A stretch of DNA of 46,801 nucleotides from an uncultured Acidobacteriia bacterium (GTDB lineage: Bacteria; Acidobacteriota; Terriglobia; Bryobacterales; Bryobacteraceae). The notes under the pieces are model-generated. The model saw only the letters and a list, made by a program, of their open reading frames with translations, ran no database searches and was not told the DNA's origin. Both the position numbers and the translations under genes were made by a program. Numbering within the stretch: the stretch's first letter is position 1; each line of letters opens with the position of its first letter. The stretch lies in NCBI GenBank assembly GCA_903851195.1, contig CAINNJ010000030.1, positions 1 through 46,801 of the forward strand. Direction: 5' to 3'. Below, in pieces: positions 1 through 10,932 of the stretch.

Positions 1-284
1 AGGTCGGCTTCGACGTTGGCGCAGCGGCGGAGACGCCAGGTGGCGCGGAGGATTTCGATGGCGTAAGCGCCTTCGAGAGCGTCCTGGGGATTGAGGCGAT
101 CCCAGAGCGCGGTGGTGAGTTCGCTGTATTCGGCTTCGTCTTGCGGGAGGACGAAGTTGCGGGTGGAAAAGAGGTGGAGTTTGCAGGCGTTTTGGGACGA
201 GGCTGCTTTTCCGGCTTCTGTGCGGGGGCCGGTGGAGGCCTGGGCGTTGCGGCGATTGGCGTCGGTTTGTGCGGTGGTCGGCAT
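1..284 (-). CDS. Conserved hypothetical protein, 3' end cut by window edge
   Basis: The reading frame runs off the left edge with no stop, so only the first 94 codons are seen. The ATG (complement of 282-284) has a good ribosome binding site, AGGAG about six bases upstream. The N-terminus reads MPTTAQTDANRRNAQASTGP and continues with R-T-E-A-G-K, the hallmark of a widespread family of unknown function (ANRRNAQ-STGPRT-EGK), common in Acidobacteriota and Planctomycetes, often in many copies per genome. The later part (NPQDALEGAYAIEILRATWRLRR) is a charged helix also typical of that family. No function is known. The family call rests on the N-terminal motif only. Confidence 0.75.
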   Translation of the reverse strand, partial: MPTTAQTDANRRNAQASTGPRTEAGKAASSQNACKLHLFSTRNFVLPQDEAEYSELTTALWDRLNPQDALEGAYAIEILRATWRLRRCANVEAD

Positions 285-716
285 GGTGGTGCTCCTGGGG
301 TGAGGATGGCACAGGGGAACGGGGGATAGGCCGTATGTTGTTGATTTTGCGGGCGAAAATTGTTGTCACCGGGCAAATTGGCGGATTCGGCGGGCCGACT
401 GGATGGCCGGCCCCTTACCGGCAGGACGGCTGTGCCGCAATCCCCCACGACGTTTGCAACGGAATTCGCCGTATTCAATTTCCGGAAAGCGCGTGATCCG
501 ACCGGAGCATCTCAAACCGTCCGACGGAGCGCCCGGTAAACCCTTCGCGACCAAGCAGGAGTTTGCCCAGCGATCTGCCTTTGATCGCCTGGTTTCCGGT
601 AACCGGACTCTTCGGGCGCAACGGCCAAACCGCTGGCCACATGTCGGCAATGCGCGTTTTACAGCAATTTGAACCGCGTCAGTCGGCCAACCGTTTCTGC
701 ATGGTTCCGTGAGAAA
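285..716. other. Gap without a convincing gene
   Basis: About 430 bases between the divergent starts of the partial gene on the left and the TIR-like gene on the right. Short open frames exist on both strands but have no ribosome binding site or recognisable motif. The region presumably holds both promoters; I could not assign one with confidence. Base composition drops from about 345 on, as in the accessory patch to the right. Confidence 0.5.
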
Positions 717-2093
717 ATGACAAGCGCCGGGAGAATGCACCCAAAACATTTATTGAAGGAGGTCGAAGAGGTATTGCGGACCGTACCGCCCGTCGAAACA
801 CGGCGTCACCCCGAACCTGAGAACAATGCTTGGCTCGGCCGCACTGCGAACGTTATTCAGCAGTGGGATTCGTCGCGCAGCTCTGAATTCCGGGAACTCG
901 TCAAGCGTTTTCATGCCCCGATGGCACGTGAGGCTGGCGAGGCATTTCAGGAGATGATAGTGCTGCTCAACCAAGCTCAATTCGATCTTCACGCTCAAGC
1001 TCGCGTATTCAACCTAAACGACTATCGACGCAAGCTGGAGGCACAAGACGAGGTAATCCGGAGCGCCGCAGGACGCGTAATTCCGATTGGGGTGTCGCAC
1101 ACGCTGATAAATCTGTTCGGCGAGATGGCTCAGGCGTTTCCAGAACTCAACTTACGATCATTTGAGGGGCACGGGAATGGAGATTATCTTCGGAGTCAGA
1201 TTTCCATAGCGGTTGAAAGCCTGTCATCCTTGATCGGGGCGGCGGCCCAGCCGCGGGATGCAGGGACCGGAGGACAAAAGCCCACCAACCCGGCCTTAGT
1301 ATTTGTGATCCACGGGAGACAGCTTCTTGGCGATTTTCACAACTTTCTGTACGCATTGGGACTAAAGCCGTTGGAATGGTCGGAAGCTCGGAGAAGAACT
1401 GGCAAACCCAACCCCTTCACATGGGAAATCGTTGATATAGCGTTGAAGGAAGCGGGCGCAGTAGTCGCTTTGATGACTCCGGACGACGAGGCGAGACTGC
1501 TTGAGCATCTCTGGACCAGTGCCGAAAACGGCCTGGAAAAGCAATTTCTTTCTCAGCCAAGGCAGAATGTATTATTCGAAGCCGGGGTTGCATATGGAAG
1601 AGACCCGCAACGAACCGTGTTGATTCGTGTGGGCGCGCAGCGCCCTTTGAGTGACTTGGCCGGACACCATATTCTGACGCTCGACAATTCGGCTCAGTCA
1701 AGACAGGCGATTGCCGACGCGCTCCGCGCCGCGGGCTGCCCTGTGGATGTCTCTGGCACAGGCTGGTTCAAGTCCGGCGATTTTACCGTGGCAGACGCAC
1801 CGGTGAAGGCGCTGGGGGCGTCAGCCCGACTCAAGCAGGATGTTGCTAAATTGCAACTTTACAAAGTACAGCTAAAGGGGTTTTCGGAGTTGTTAGACGC
1901 AGCTAACATAGTCGCAAGTATCCACACCTTCTTTTCAGCCACACCGGAATATCTTAATGACGCCAGTGGGCGATTTCTGGAAAAATATCCACTGAACTTC
2001 AAAGAGCAACTTGCATTTAACGTTCAGGAATCCATGAAGAGGTGGACCTTGGATGAGTTACGTGCTGACGTGGACGCCCTCGTTATTGAATAG
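717..2093 (+). CDS. TIR-like (CAP12/PF10137-type) nucleotide-binding domain protein, possible NADase effector
   Basis: About 458 residues. The middle third (roughly residues 194-345) matches the predicted nucleotide-binding TIR-like family: a first strand LVFVIHGR, then GLKPLEW, the strand/loop AVVALMTPDDEAR, the signature QPRQNVLFEAGVAYGR, and LSDLAGHHIL. The Glu in NVLFEAG is at the position of the catalytic Glu in TIR NADases. Such domains act as NAD-degrading effectors in CBASS and Pycsar antiphage systems, but are also found alone. The N-terminal 190 residues are helical and unrecognised; the last 110 are also helical and unknown and may be a sensor or oligomerisation part. No cyclase gene lies beside it. 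An in-frame TTG at 669 and ATG at 735 are alternative starts; none has a strong ribosome binding site. GC is lower than in the core genes around it. Confidence 0.75.
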   Translation: MTSAGRMHPKHLLKEVEEVLRTVPPVETRRHPEPENNAWLGRTANVIQQWDSSRSSEFRELVKRFHAPMAREAGEAFQEMIVLLNQAQFDLHAQARVFNLNDYRRKLEAQDEVIRSAAGRVIPIGVSHTLINLFGEMAQAFPELNLRSFEGHGNGDYLRSQISIAVESLSSLIGAAAQPRDAGTGGQKPTNPALVFVIHGRQLLGDFHNFLYALGLKPLEWSEARRRTGKPNPFTWEIVDIALKEAGAVVALMTPDDEARLLEHLWTSAENGLEKQFLSQPRQNVLFEAGVAYGRDPQRTVLIRVGAQRPLSDLAGHHILTLDNSAQSRQAIADALRAAGCPVDVSGTGWFKSGDFTVADAPVKALGASARLKQDVAKLQLYKVQLKGFSELLDAANIVASIHTFFSATPEYLNDASGRFLEKYPLNFKEQLAFNVQESMKRWTLDELRADVDALVIE

Positions 2094-2553
2094 CGGCAAA
2101 ACAAGCGCCCTCCAAGACTGATCAAAGAAGGCGAAACCCTTCGGCGGAGCTAGCCATAGAGCCCTTCCACGCCAAGAAGCGACTCCCGTGGCTGCGCCCC
2201 GAATTGGTATCGTTTCTCGCCGCCCCTGACAAAAGCTGCTCACAAGCTGCTCAAAACCACCCCGCCTTTGACTGCTGACTGATATGAATAATTCAGGCAT
2301 CATGCAAACGCCAGCCTCGCCGCGCTCCTGTCTTTATTCGCACCCCCGGAATCGTTATTCACATCGTCGAATACGCATTGGTTGAATCGGATCTCTCATC
2401 CTCCAGCACGACCGCTGTCCAATCCGGCATGCCAACAGGCTGCCTTGTTTCGGAAAAGAGAACAGTTTGAGCTGGAAGTTACTACGATCTCGCACAAAAG
2501 ACCTTTTCGAGACAGTGCCTCGTAATCCGGTTGGCATTGATATTCTTAAGCTC
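2094..2553. other. Gap without a convincing gene
   Basis: Roughly 460 bases after the TIR-like gene. A ten-base direct repeat AAGCTGCTCA occurs at 2233-2242 and 2244-2253. An in-frame TTG at 2467 could extend the next gene upstream. I see no RNA gene or clear terminator. Confidence 0.4.
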
Positions 2554-3165
2554 ATGGTCCGGTGCATTGAATGTGGTTGCTCCCGGTTTGACGTACAGGG
2601 CTTCTGCTGCGCCCTGTGTAGAAAGCCCCATGGGATCCGCAGCGAACCCTGCCACATAACGGCGGAAACACAGCGCGTCCTAGTGGCGCACGCCGCCGAG
2701 TTGCAGCGGTTCGGCGTAGCGCTCACTGAAGCGGAACAAATAAGAAAAGACGCTGGCACCTTAATGAGCGCCGTAGGCTTAGTGGTAAGCCTCTCAGAGG
2801 CAGTGTTTCCCGGCTCGCTGAGAAAAGCGGTCTTCTTTCTGTACCACGAACTGACGATCCCCCGGAATGAAATTCTTCGGCTCCGCCTCAGTGAGCCGGA
2901 AGAAATAGACCAAATCCTCGTCGATATGCAATGCGCGGAACAGGACTGGCTGGAAAAAGAGTACCGGGGAAAGTTAAACGCTGAGTGTTTCATCCTGATG
3001 CCATACAGTCACTTGCGAAAACGCTCGAATGCGGAACGAACAGCCGCGACCTCCGAGAGAGTGGTCGCCGAACGCCGCTTGATGTACCATCGGGGGTCTT
3101 GTCCTATTTGTAGAAGCAACGGGCAACCCACGTGGGAAGTAGACGCCAGTCCAATTACCCGCTGA
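2554..3165 (+). CDS. Hypothetical protein with N-terminal Cys cluster and C-terminal CPxC
   Basis: About 203 residues from ATG 2554; a TTG at 2467 in the same frame would add 29 residues. The protein opens with a dense cysteine cluster, C-x2-C-x-C-x7-CC-x2-C (MVRCIECGC...GFCCALC), which could bind zinc, and closes with a second pair CPIC. Between them is a mostly helical, charged stretch. I do not recognise the family. It lies between the TIR-like gene and an integrase remnant, in lower-GC sequence, so it is probably accessory DNA. The opposite-strand frame here is serine/arginine-rich shadow sequence. Confidence 0.5.
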   Translation: MVRCIECGCSRFDVQGFCCALCRKPHGIRSEPCHITAETQRVLVAHAAELQRFGVALTEAEQIRKDAGTLMSAVGLVVSLSEAVFPGSLRKAVFFLYHELTIPRNEILRLRLSEPEEIDQILVDMQCAEQDWLEKEYRGKLNAECFILMPYSHLRKRSNAERTAATSERVVAERRLMYHRGSCPICRSNGQPTWEVDASPITR

Positions 3166-3169
3166 GCTA
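3156..3169 (-). other. tRNA D-arm-like 14-mer (not a gene)
   Basis: On the minus strand this reads TAGCTCAGCGGGTA, identical to a common tRNA D-arm. The sequence that follows does not form an anticodon arm or a TTC-type T-loop. It sits directly before the integrase remnant, so it could be a scrap of an attachment site, or chance. Confidence 0.2.
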
Positions 3170-3170
3170 A

Positions 3171-3429
3171 AACAGCATTGCAGTATACGAGGCGGCTGCG
3201 TGTGACCTGCTCAGCGCCGATCTGGCCGCCGGAATCAAGCGAGTCAAAGGCCTAAAAGAAGGTGGAAGTCAGATTGGGCAACTGGTTGACGGCGGAATAT
3301 GGGTACGCAGTTTGGCAGGCACCAGATGCTGAACGGCTGAAGGGCAAACGCGGCCGGGCGCTGCTCAGCTTCCTGGTGGCCTGCGGACTTCGGCGTCACG
3401 AGATGGCCGATTTGTCCCTGCGGCGTTAG
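3171..3429 (+). pseudogene. Tyrosine recombinase (phage-type integrase) remnant, frameshifted
   Basis: Two reading frames together spell the middle of a tyrosine integrase. From 3171 one frame gives AVYEAAACDLLSADLAAGIK then RVKGLK; after about 3255 the adjacent frame takes over with KKVEVRLGNWLTAEYGYAVW then QAPDAERLKGKRGRALLSFL, and VACGLRRHEMADL with a stop at 3427. The start of the catalytic domain, including the first catalytic Arg in the GLRRHE motif, is present. The N-terminal arm-binding domain and the later H-x-x-R and Tyr box are missing. It is therefore a dead, truncated copy with one frameshift. It marks the accessory patch 669-3430 as a likely old integrated element. Confidence 0.8.
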
Positions 3430-4771
3430 CGAAATCGCGCAGGACACGGGCGAGGCGGTCGAGCCTGCCGGCCATGAGCGTTGCCACCCGTTCTCAGCGC
3501 CTTCGCGCGCCCGCGGCGGAACAGGAGGGACTTTCACAACCAAAGTGGTAGAGTGTCCCTTCGCATGAAACTTCGCAACTTGCTGCCCGCTGCCCTGCTT
3601 TTGGTCGTCAGGGCGTTTTCCCAGACCGTTTCCGACCCCGCTTATTCCGCCGAGCGCCTCGCCCGCGTCGACCGCCTGCTGCAGCAGTACGTCGACCAGA
3701 AGAAGATCGCCGGCGCGGTCGCGCTGGTTCTTCACGACGGCAAACCGGTTTACCAGAAAGCCGTCGGGTGGAGCGATAAAGAGGCGAACCGTCCCATGAC
3801 GGCCAACACGCTGTTCCGCATCGCTTCCCAGACCAAAGCGCTCACCAGCACCGCCGTTCTGGCTCTGGTTGAAGAAGGCAAGATCGGCCTGAGTGAGCCG
3901 GTCAGCCACTTCATCCCGACGTTCACGAAAACCACGGTGCTGGCCGCCGGCGCTTCCACGCCGGTTCCGGCCAAACGCGCGATCACGATTCAGGATTTGC
4001 TCACGCATACCGCCGGTATTTCGTACGGCACGGACCGGCAGGTCGCCGCGCTCTATGAAGCGAAGGGTCTGGGGCCCGCCGCCGGCAACGGCTGGTACAC
4101 CGCGGATAAAGACGAACCGATCTGCGAGACCATGGAACGGCTCGGGACGCTGCCCTTCGTCGCCCAGCCCGGTGAGGCGTTCGTTTACGGCTACAACACC
4201 GACATTCTCGGCTGCGTGGTGGAAAAGGCCTCCGGGATGTCGCTGGCGGAGTTTATCCGGACGCGCATCACCGCGCCGCTCGGTCTGAAGGACACACGGT
4301 TCTTTATCCCGGCCGCGGAGCGCGACCGCCTCGCAGCCGTTTATGCCAGCGGCCCGGATGGTCTGGCTGTGCGCGCGCCCGATGGATCCAAAGGCCAGGG
4401 CTCTTATGTGGATGGACCGCGGAAGAGCTTCGCCGGGGGCGCGGGCCTTACCTCGACGGCGGCCGACTATGCGCGCTTCCTCGAAATGATCCGCAATGGC
4501 GGCGCTTTGGGCGGCACGCGCATCCTCTCGCCGCGCACCGTGGACCTGATGACCACGAACCAGTCGGGTAGCCTGCATTCGACCACCGGCCTGGGCTTCG
4601 GACTGGGTTTCGAGACCGTGGATCGGTATGGCGCGAGCGGGATGGCCGGAGTGGGCGCGTTTGGCTGGGGCGGCGCTTACGGCACCACGTATCAGGTGGA
4701 CCGCCAGAGCCACTCCGTCCTGGTATTGATGATTCAGCTGATGCCGAATGGGACGGATATCCAGGCCAAAT

Positions 4772-6534
<1,763 letters not shown>

Positions 6535-6538
<4 letters not shown>

Positions 6539-7344
6539 GGCAGGCCCACGCGGAAGAAGTCCTGCGCGCCGGCGGCGTGTCCGGCGAATGGAAGTCCGAA
6601 GTGCGCGAACAAAGGCGCGCACGCCGCTGTCGCGGGGTCGGACTCACAGGCCCCGCCACGCTCCACATCGGAATCGCGCAGGAGGGCACCCAGATCCGCC
6701 TGCACCACACTCCGGCCCGGCTCGAAGTCCTTCAGTTCCACTTCCGCGCGGTTGGGCGACACGCACTTTGCCGGCGGACTGTTCGGCGCATCCGGGGTGC
6801 AGCCCGTGCTGCCCAGATGGATGGAAAATGCGCGGGTTGCGGTCGCCAGTTCGATCCGGGCAAATCGCCGCCCCGCATTCCACACCCAGCCCATCGCCGT
6901 GAGATTGAGGGGAGACGGCATCGCCATCAGATCCGAGTGATTCTTCGCGAATGGCACGCCCAGCGTGAAGCGCAGTCCCCGATAGACATGCCCCGCGGGA
7001 ACCGTCCCGGTCACCACGCGGTTCGTCTCCGGCGACCCGTTCCTGCAACCTGCGCTGCCGTCTTCGAAATCGAGCAGCGCCACGTCGTCCAGCACCCATT
7101 TGCCGTCCTGCGCGAGGTCAACGGGCCACTCTTTCCCGGCTTCGTCCAGCAGGCGAACGTTGTGGATGTAAAACCGGAAGTCACGCGGCGTGATCACGGA
7201 TTTCGAAAGCCCCACGCCGGCGTATTTCCGCCCGCAGGCCAGTTCCTCCGAACCGACGACGGCGCGGAACGGAATGGAAACCGTTTCCGCCGCGTTCGCG
7301 GCCGCAGCAGCCAATAGCAGCAGAATCACGCCCGCGCTTCTCAC
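6535..7344 (-). CDS. mbnP: MbnP-like exported copper protein (metallo-mystery pair four-Cys family)
   Basis: 269 residues with signal peptide (about 1-19). It has the landmarks of the TIGR04052/MbnP family: ELACGRKY, RDFRFYIHNVRLL, DGKWVLDDVALLDFEDG, SAGCRNG, FTLGVPFAKNHSDL, PLNLTAMGWVWNAGRRFARI, HLGSTGC, and a late Cys pair (C233, C242). W153 and W155 in GWVWN are candidates for the Trp that MbnH-type enzymes turn into kynurenine; H136, H176, H248 and H256 are possible copper ligands. The start overlaps the stop of the multicopper oxidase gene as ATGA, and its own stop overlaps the MbnH-like start as GTGA. Function (periplasmic Cu(I) binding) is inferred from the family. Confidence 0.88.
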
Positions 7345-9836
7345 GGCTTGATCACAATAAACTGGCCCATCATGCCTTCATCCTCGTGGTTCGAGAAATG
7401 GCAGTGGTACATGTACGGATTCACGACGTCGGCGAAATCGTCGAACCTGGTCACGAAGGTCACGGACTCGCCCTTCGGCACCGACACCGTATCTTTCCAC
7501 CCCTGCTCATACGCGGCGATGGTCCCGGAACTTCGCGAGACGATTTTGAACTGCACGTCATGGATATGGAAGGCGTGACTGAACGTCTGTCCGTTGGAAA
7601 TGGTCCACGCTTCCACGCCGTTCAGGCTCACCGTCTGGTTGATTTTGTCGGGATCGTAGGCGGAATTATCGAAATTGAAGGGCGTTCCGGGGCCTTTATC
7701 GGTAATCTGGACGGTCCGCGATTTCGTGGCATCCGCTTTCGACAGATAGGTATTTGTGACCAGTTTCGCGGGCAAAGCCGTAATTCCGTTGCCCGTCGCC
7801 GCGCCGACGTTGATATGCAGCACATTGAACGTCGTATTGTTCAGCAGACTCCCGAAGGTTCCGCTCGTCTGCGCTTCGCCGCCTGGAAAGCCGAAGAACA
7901 GTCCGTTGTTGTAAGCTTTCAGATCCAGCTGGGCGCCGGGCGCATCTTTGGACAGATCGACCAGAATTTCGTATCGCTCGCCGACATAAACCTGCAGACG
8001 CGTCACCGCGACGGGCGCATCCAGCAGCCCGCCATCGTTGCCGATGACCCAGAACGTCCGGCCGTCGCTGAAGCCGAGGTTATAGGCGCGCTCAATCTCG
8101 GCATTCAGGATGCGAAGGCGCACGAACTGGGCGGGCAGACTCACCTGCGCGTTCAGCGTCCCGTTCGTCACTTCGTAATCGCCGTAGGGCGACACCGTCA
8201 CGTCCTTGTTGATCTGGTTGCCGCCCGCGATGAAACTGCGGCTGGTGAGCACCAGAGGCAGATCGTCCACGCCGTAAGTTCGGGGCAGCGCGAGCGCGGC
8301 CTCGGCCGGATCTTTCACAATGATGAAACCGCCCGCGCCATAGATCAGGTGCTCCACTGTTTTCATGTGCAGGTGCGGGTGATACCAGTACATGGCGGCG
8401 CTGTTTTTGACCTCGAACGAAGGCGACCAGGTTTCGCCCGCCGCGATTGGCTGGTGCGGGCCGCCATCGGTCACGGGAGGGATGTGGAAACCGTGCCAGT
8501 GCGTCGTGGTGGCCTCGCTCAGCTGGTTCGTGACATTCATCTGCACCACGTCGCCTTTGTTCATGATGAGCGTGGGGCCCCAGAAGCCGGAATCGTTGTA
8601 GCTGTAGGTATTCGTCAGGGCGCCGGACCGCATTTGTTTCGTGCCCGGCGCCAGCGTCAGGTTGAAGGTTTTTCCGGTCAGCGTATCGGGAATCCACAGC
8701 GTGTTGTAAGTGGTGGACGATCCCGTTGAGGGCGTCACCGAGACGGTTGCCGACGCGGCGCCCGTGCCCGCGTCGTTCGTCGCCGTCACCGAGCAGTTGT
8801 ACGTGGCGCCGTTCACCAGGCCCGCGATGAGGAACGGGCTCGATGCGCCCGTCGCGACCTTCGTGACCGCTCCCGCCGTGCAGGTTGCCGTGTACTGCGT
8901 GACGGCCGAACTGCCGCTCGTCGCCGGCGGAGTAAACGCGATCACCGCCGTGGTATTGCCCGCCGTGGCGCTCACCCCGGTGACCGCGCCGGGCAATCCG
9001 CTGAGCCCCGCCACGGGAAGGTAGAGCGTCTGTCCGCCGGTCGCGCCGTTGAGCGTCGTCTGGAGCGGCACGTCGCCGGAGCCGAGAATCACCGGCGGCA
9101 CGACGTTGAACTGATACAGCCCCACCAGTCCAGGCGCGAGGCCCGCATAGTTCACCGTTGCCGCCGTGCCGCCGATGGTGACGCTGAGCGAGCTGGTCAG
9201 CGCCGTCTGCCCCGATGCCTGCTTACCCGCCACGGCGCCCGGCGTGACCGTTCCGAAGCCCACGCCGTAGAGCACGAGGGTCTCTCCCGCCACCGCCGGC
9301 GCCGCGGGGACTCCGGAAATGCTGCCATTCCCCACGAAAGCGCCGGTTGCCGCGTGCACCGCCACCACGTACTGCTTCCCGTTCACGCTGAAGGTGGAAG
9401 GCGCCAGGAGCCCCGGTTTCTGCGGCTGAATCGTCAGGCTGGCGCCCGCGCTCTGCAGGCCCTGGAAGCCGGCCACGACTGTCGCCGTTCCCGTGGCCAG
9501 GCCGTCGGGAAGCTGCAGGTTGATTTGGGACGGGCTCACGTAGCTGATGAAGCCTGGCGTGCCGTTGATGGTTACGGTGACGCCGTCGAGAGAGGTCGGG
9601 GCCGCCGATCCGGTGAAGTCGGCGGTCGCCCAGGTGCGGGTGGTTCCCGCCAGATTGGCGCCGTAGATTTCGATCCACGAACCGGGCGCGGCCACGCCCG
9701 CATAGCCGCCGAATCCGCTGGCCGTGATGATGTGATCGATGGAGGGCGGGGTCGCGGCCGCCGCGCAGATCGGCAGCAGGGATAATGTCGCCGCCAAACG
9801 AAGAAGCACCGGCGGGAAGGAAGAGTGGATTCGCAT
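7341..9836 (-). CDS. Exported multicopper oxidase with N-terminal TIGR03437 and Fn3 domains
   Basis: 831 residues. A signal peptide (1-27) is followed by a Solibacter-type TIGR03437 domain (about 30-278; GSWIEIYGANLA, QINLQLP, GLYQFNVVPP), a fibronectin III domain (about 283-368) and three cupredoxin modules (378-831). All copper motifs are present: H446-W-H448-G, H486-P-H488-L-H490, H754-AF-H757-I-H759, and H811-C812-H813...H817...M822/823. An active laccase/CueO/bilirubin-oxidase-like enzyme is therefore likely; the substrate (phenolics, Cu(I) or other metal ions) is unknown. It is the first gene of a three-gene operon with the MbnP/MbnH pair. The TIGR03437 and Fn3 parts suggest surface attachment or protein contacts. 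Confidence 0.93.
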   Translation of the reverse strand: MRIHSSFPPVLLRLAATLSLLPICAAAATPPSIDHIITASGFGGYAGVAAPGSWIEIYGANLAGTTRTWATADFTGSAAPTSLDGVTVTINGTPGFISYVSPSQINLQLPDGLATGTATVVAGFQGLQSAGASLTIQPQKPGLLAPSTFSVNGKQYVVAVHAATGAFVGNGSISGVPAAPAVAGETLVLYGVGFGTVTPGAVAGKQASGQTALTSSLSVTIGGTAATVNYAGLAPGLVGLYQFNVVPPVILGSGDVPLQTTLNGATGGQTLYLPVAGLSGLPGAVTGVSATAGNTTAVIAFTPPATSGSSAVTQYTATCTAGAVTKVATGASSPFLIAGLVNGATYNCSVTATNDAGTGAASATVSVTPSTGSSTTYNTLWIPDTLTGKTFNLTLAPGTKQMRSGALTNTYSYNDSGFWGPTLIMNKGDVVQMNVTNQLSEATTTHWHGFHIPPVTDGGPHQPIAAGETWSPSFEVKNSAAMYWYHPHLHMKTVEHLIYGAGGFIIVKDPAEAALALPRTYGVDDLPLVLTSRSFIAGGNQINKDVTVSPYGDYEVTNGTLNAQVSLPAQFVRLRILNAEIERAYNLGFSDGRTFWVIGNDGGLLDAPVAVTRLQVYVGERYEILVDLSKDAPGAQLDLKAYNNGLFFGFPGGEAQTSGTFGSLLNNTTFNVLHINVGAATGNGITALPAKLVTNTYLSKADATKSRTVQITDKGPGTPFNFDNSAYDPDKINQTVSLNGVEAWTISNGQTFSHAFHIHDVQFKIVSRSSGTIAAYEQGWKDTVSVPKGESVTFVTRFDDFADVVNPYMYHCHFSNHEDEGMMGQFIVIKP

Positions 9837-9880
9837 GAAACCACGAGATTAGCGCCGGATTGTAAAGTTTTCGTGTGCCG

Positions 9881-9924
9881 CGGCGGATTTTCTGTAAATC
9901 CGCCGGAATTTTCCTTTACGTAAA
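9881..9924. promoter_or_regulatory. Cluster of inverted repeats upstream of the copper operon
   Basis: Within 45 bases: a perfect ten-base inverted repeat CGGCGGATTT (9881-9890) / AAATCCGCCG (9896-9905) with a five-base loop, a GGAATTTTCC element (9905-9914) and a perfect palindrome TTTACGTAAA (9915-9924). They sit 45-90 bases before the multicopper oxidase start and about 85-130 before the divergent cytochrome gene. They could be an operator or a leader stem-loop. No binding protein can be named. Confidence 0.45.
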
Positions 9925-10008
9925 ATCACGTCAACACATCGCCCGGTTCGCCCGCCGCGCTTCGAACTGGTATATCGTAAGCGAAGGCCGAACCCCCGAA
10001 CCGTACCT

Positions 10009-10917
10009 ATGTCAAACCGAATTTTGTTGAAAAGTCTTGTAGTCAGCGCCGTGCTTGCCGCCGGCCTCGTCGCACAACCCCCCGTCGCGCCCCAGGCCGG
10101 CGGACGCGGTGCCGGCGGCGGTCGTGGTGGTCGCGGCGGCGGTGGTGGCGGCGGCAATCGCGGCTTTCCCCAGCATTCCCGCCCTCTCGCCCCCGCCGAG
10201 ATCCTGGCACGCGGCAAAGCCGTTTATGAAACCAACTGCGCGCGCTGCCATGCCACCGATCTCCGCGGCAATCCGCCGGACGGCCACAGCCTGCTGCACT
10301 CGATCATCGCGCTCGACGACAAGAAGGGTGAACTGATCGGCGATTCTCTGATGAAGCACGACGCACCGATCAATCTTGCCGGCGGTGATCCGGTCGCGGT
10401 CGCCGAATACGTCCACAGCATTCTCGCGACTGTCAGTGGCCAGGGCAGCCCGCCCAACCGGCCCGACGGTTCCGACCTCAACATCCTGGTCGGCGATGCG
10501 AAAGCGGGCCAGGCGACCTTTGCCAAAGCCTGCGTCGCCTGCCACTCCGCCACGGGCGATCTGAAGACCATCGCGACGAAGTACGCCGACGTCCGCGCGC
10601 TCCAGAACGGCTGGCTGCAGGGCACCAGCGGACCCGTGCGTTTCGGCGGCCGGGGCGGCGGCGCATCCGGCTTTCCCGCCACCGTGACCATGCCGAACGG
10701 TCAGAAATTCGAGGGGAAGATCGTCCGCAAAGACGATTTCCTGGTGATTCTCACTCTGGCCGACGGCACCCGCAAATCCATCGCCCGCAACGGCGATGTT
10801 CCGAAAGTGGAGGTGAAGGATCCGAGCGAAGCCCATAAGAAAATGGCGCTCGCCATCGACGACCCTGAAAACAAGAACCTCCACGACATTACCGCTTACC
10901 TCGCCACCCTCAAGTAG
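10009..10917 (+). CDS. Exported di-heme cytochrome c
   Basis: 302 residues. Signal peptide 1-22, then a glycine/arginine-rich linker (31-51) and two heme c sites, C77-ARC-H81 and C175-VAC-H179. A final part (about 220-270; VTMPNGQKFEGKIVRKDDF) resembles the small beta domain often fused to cytochromes partnered with PQQ enzymes. The next gene, 15 bases on, is a PQQ dehydrogenase without its own heme, so this protein is the likely electron acceptor. The heme sites are certain; the partnership is inferred from spacing and from similar gene pairs in Acidobacteriota. Confidence 0.88.
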   Translation: MSNRILLKSLVVSAVLAAGLVAQPPVAPQAGGRGAGGGRGGRGGGGGGGNRGFPQHSRPLAPAEILARGKAVYETNCARCHATDLRGNPPDGHSLLHSIIALDDKKGELIGDSLMKHDAPINLAGGDPVAVAEYVHSILATVSGQGSPPNRPDGSDLNILVGDAKAGQATFAKACVACHSATGDLKTIATKYADVRALQNGWLQGTSGPVRFGGRGGGASGFPATVTMPNGQKFEGKIVRKDDFLVILTLADGTRKSIARNGDVPKVEVKDPSEAHKKMALAIDDPENKNLHDITAYLATLK

Positions 10918-10932
10918 AGGAGAAACACGACG

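Noticed and set aside
717-2093. Complete CBASS or Thoeris locus
   Set aside because: Only a TIR-like protein is present; no CD-NTase, cyclase, SLOG or Cap2/Cap3 gene is nearby.
3156-3230. A tRNA gene on the minus strand
   Set aside because: The D-arm 14-mer TAGCTCAGCGGGTA is perfect, but no anticodon stem or TTC-type T-loop follows and acceptor ends do not pair.
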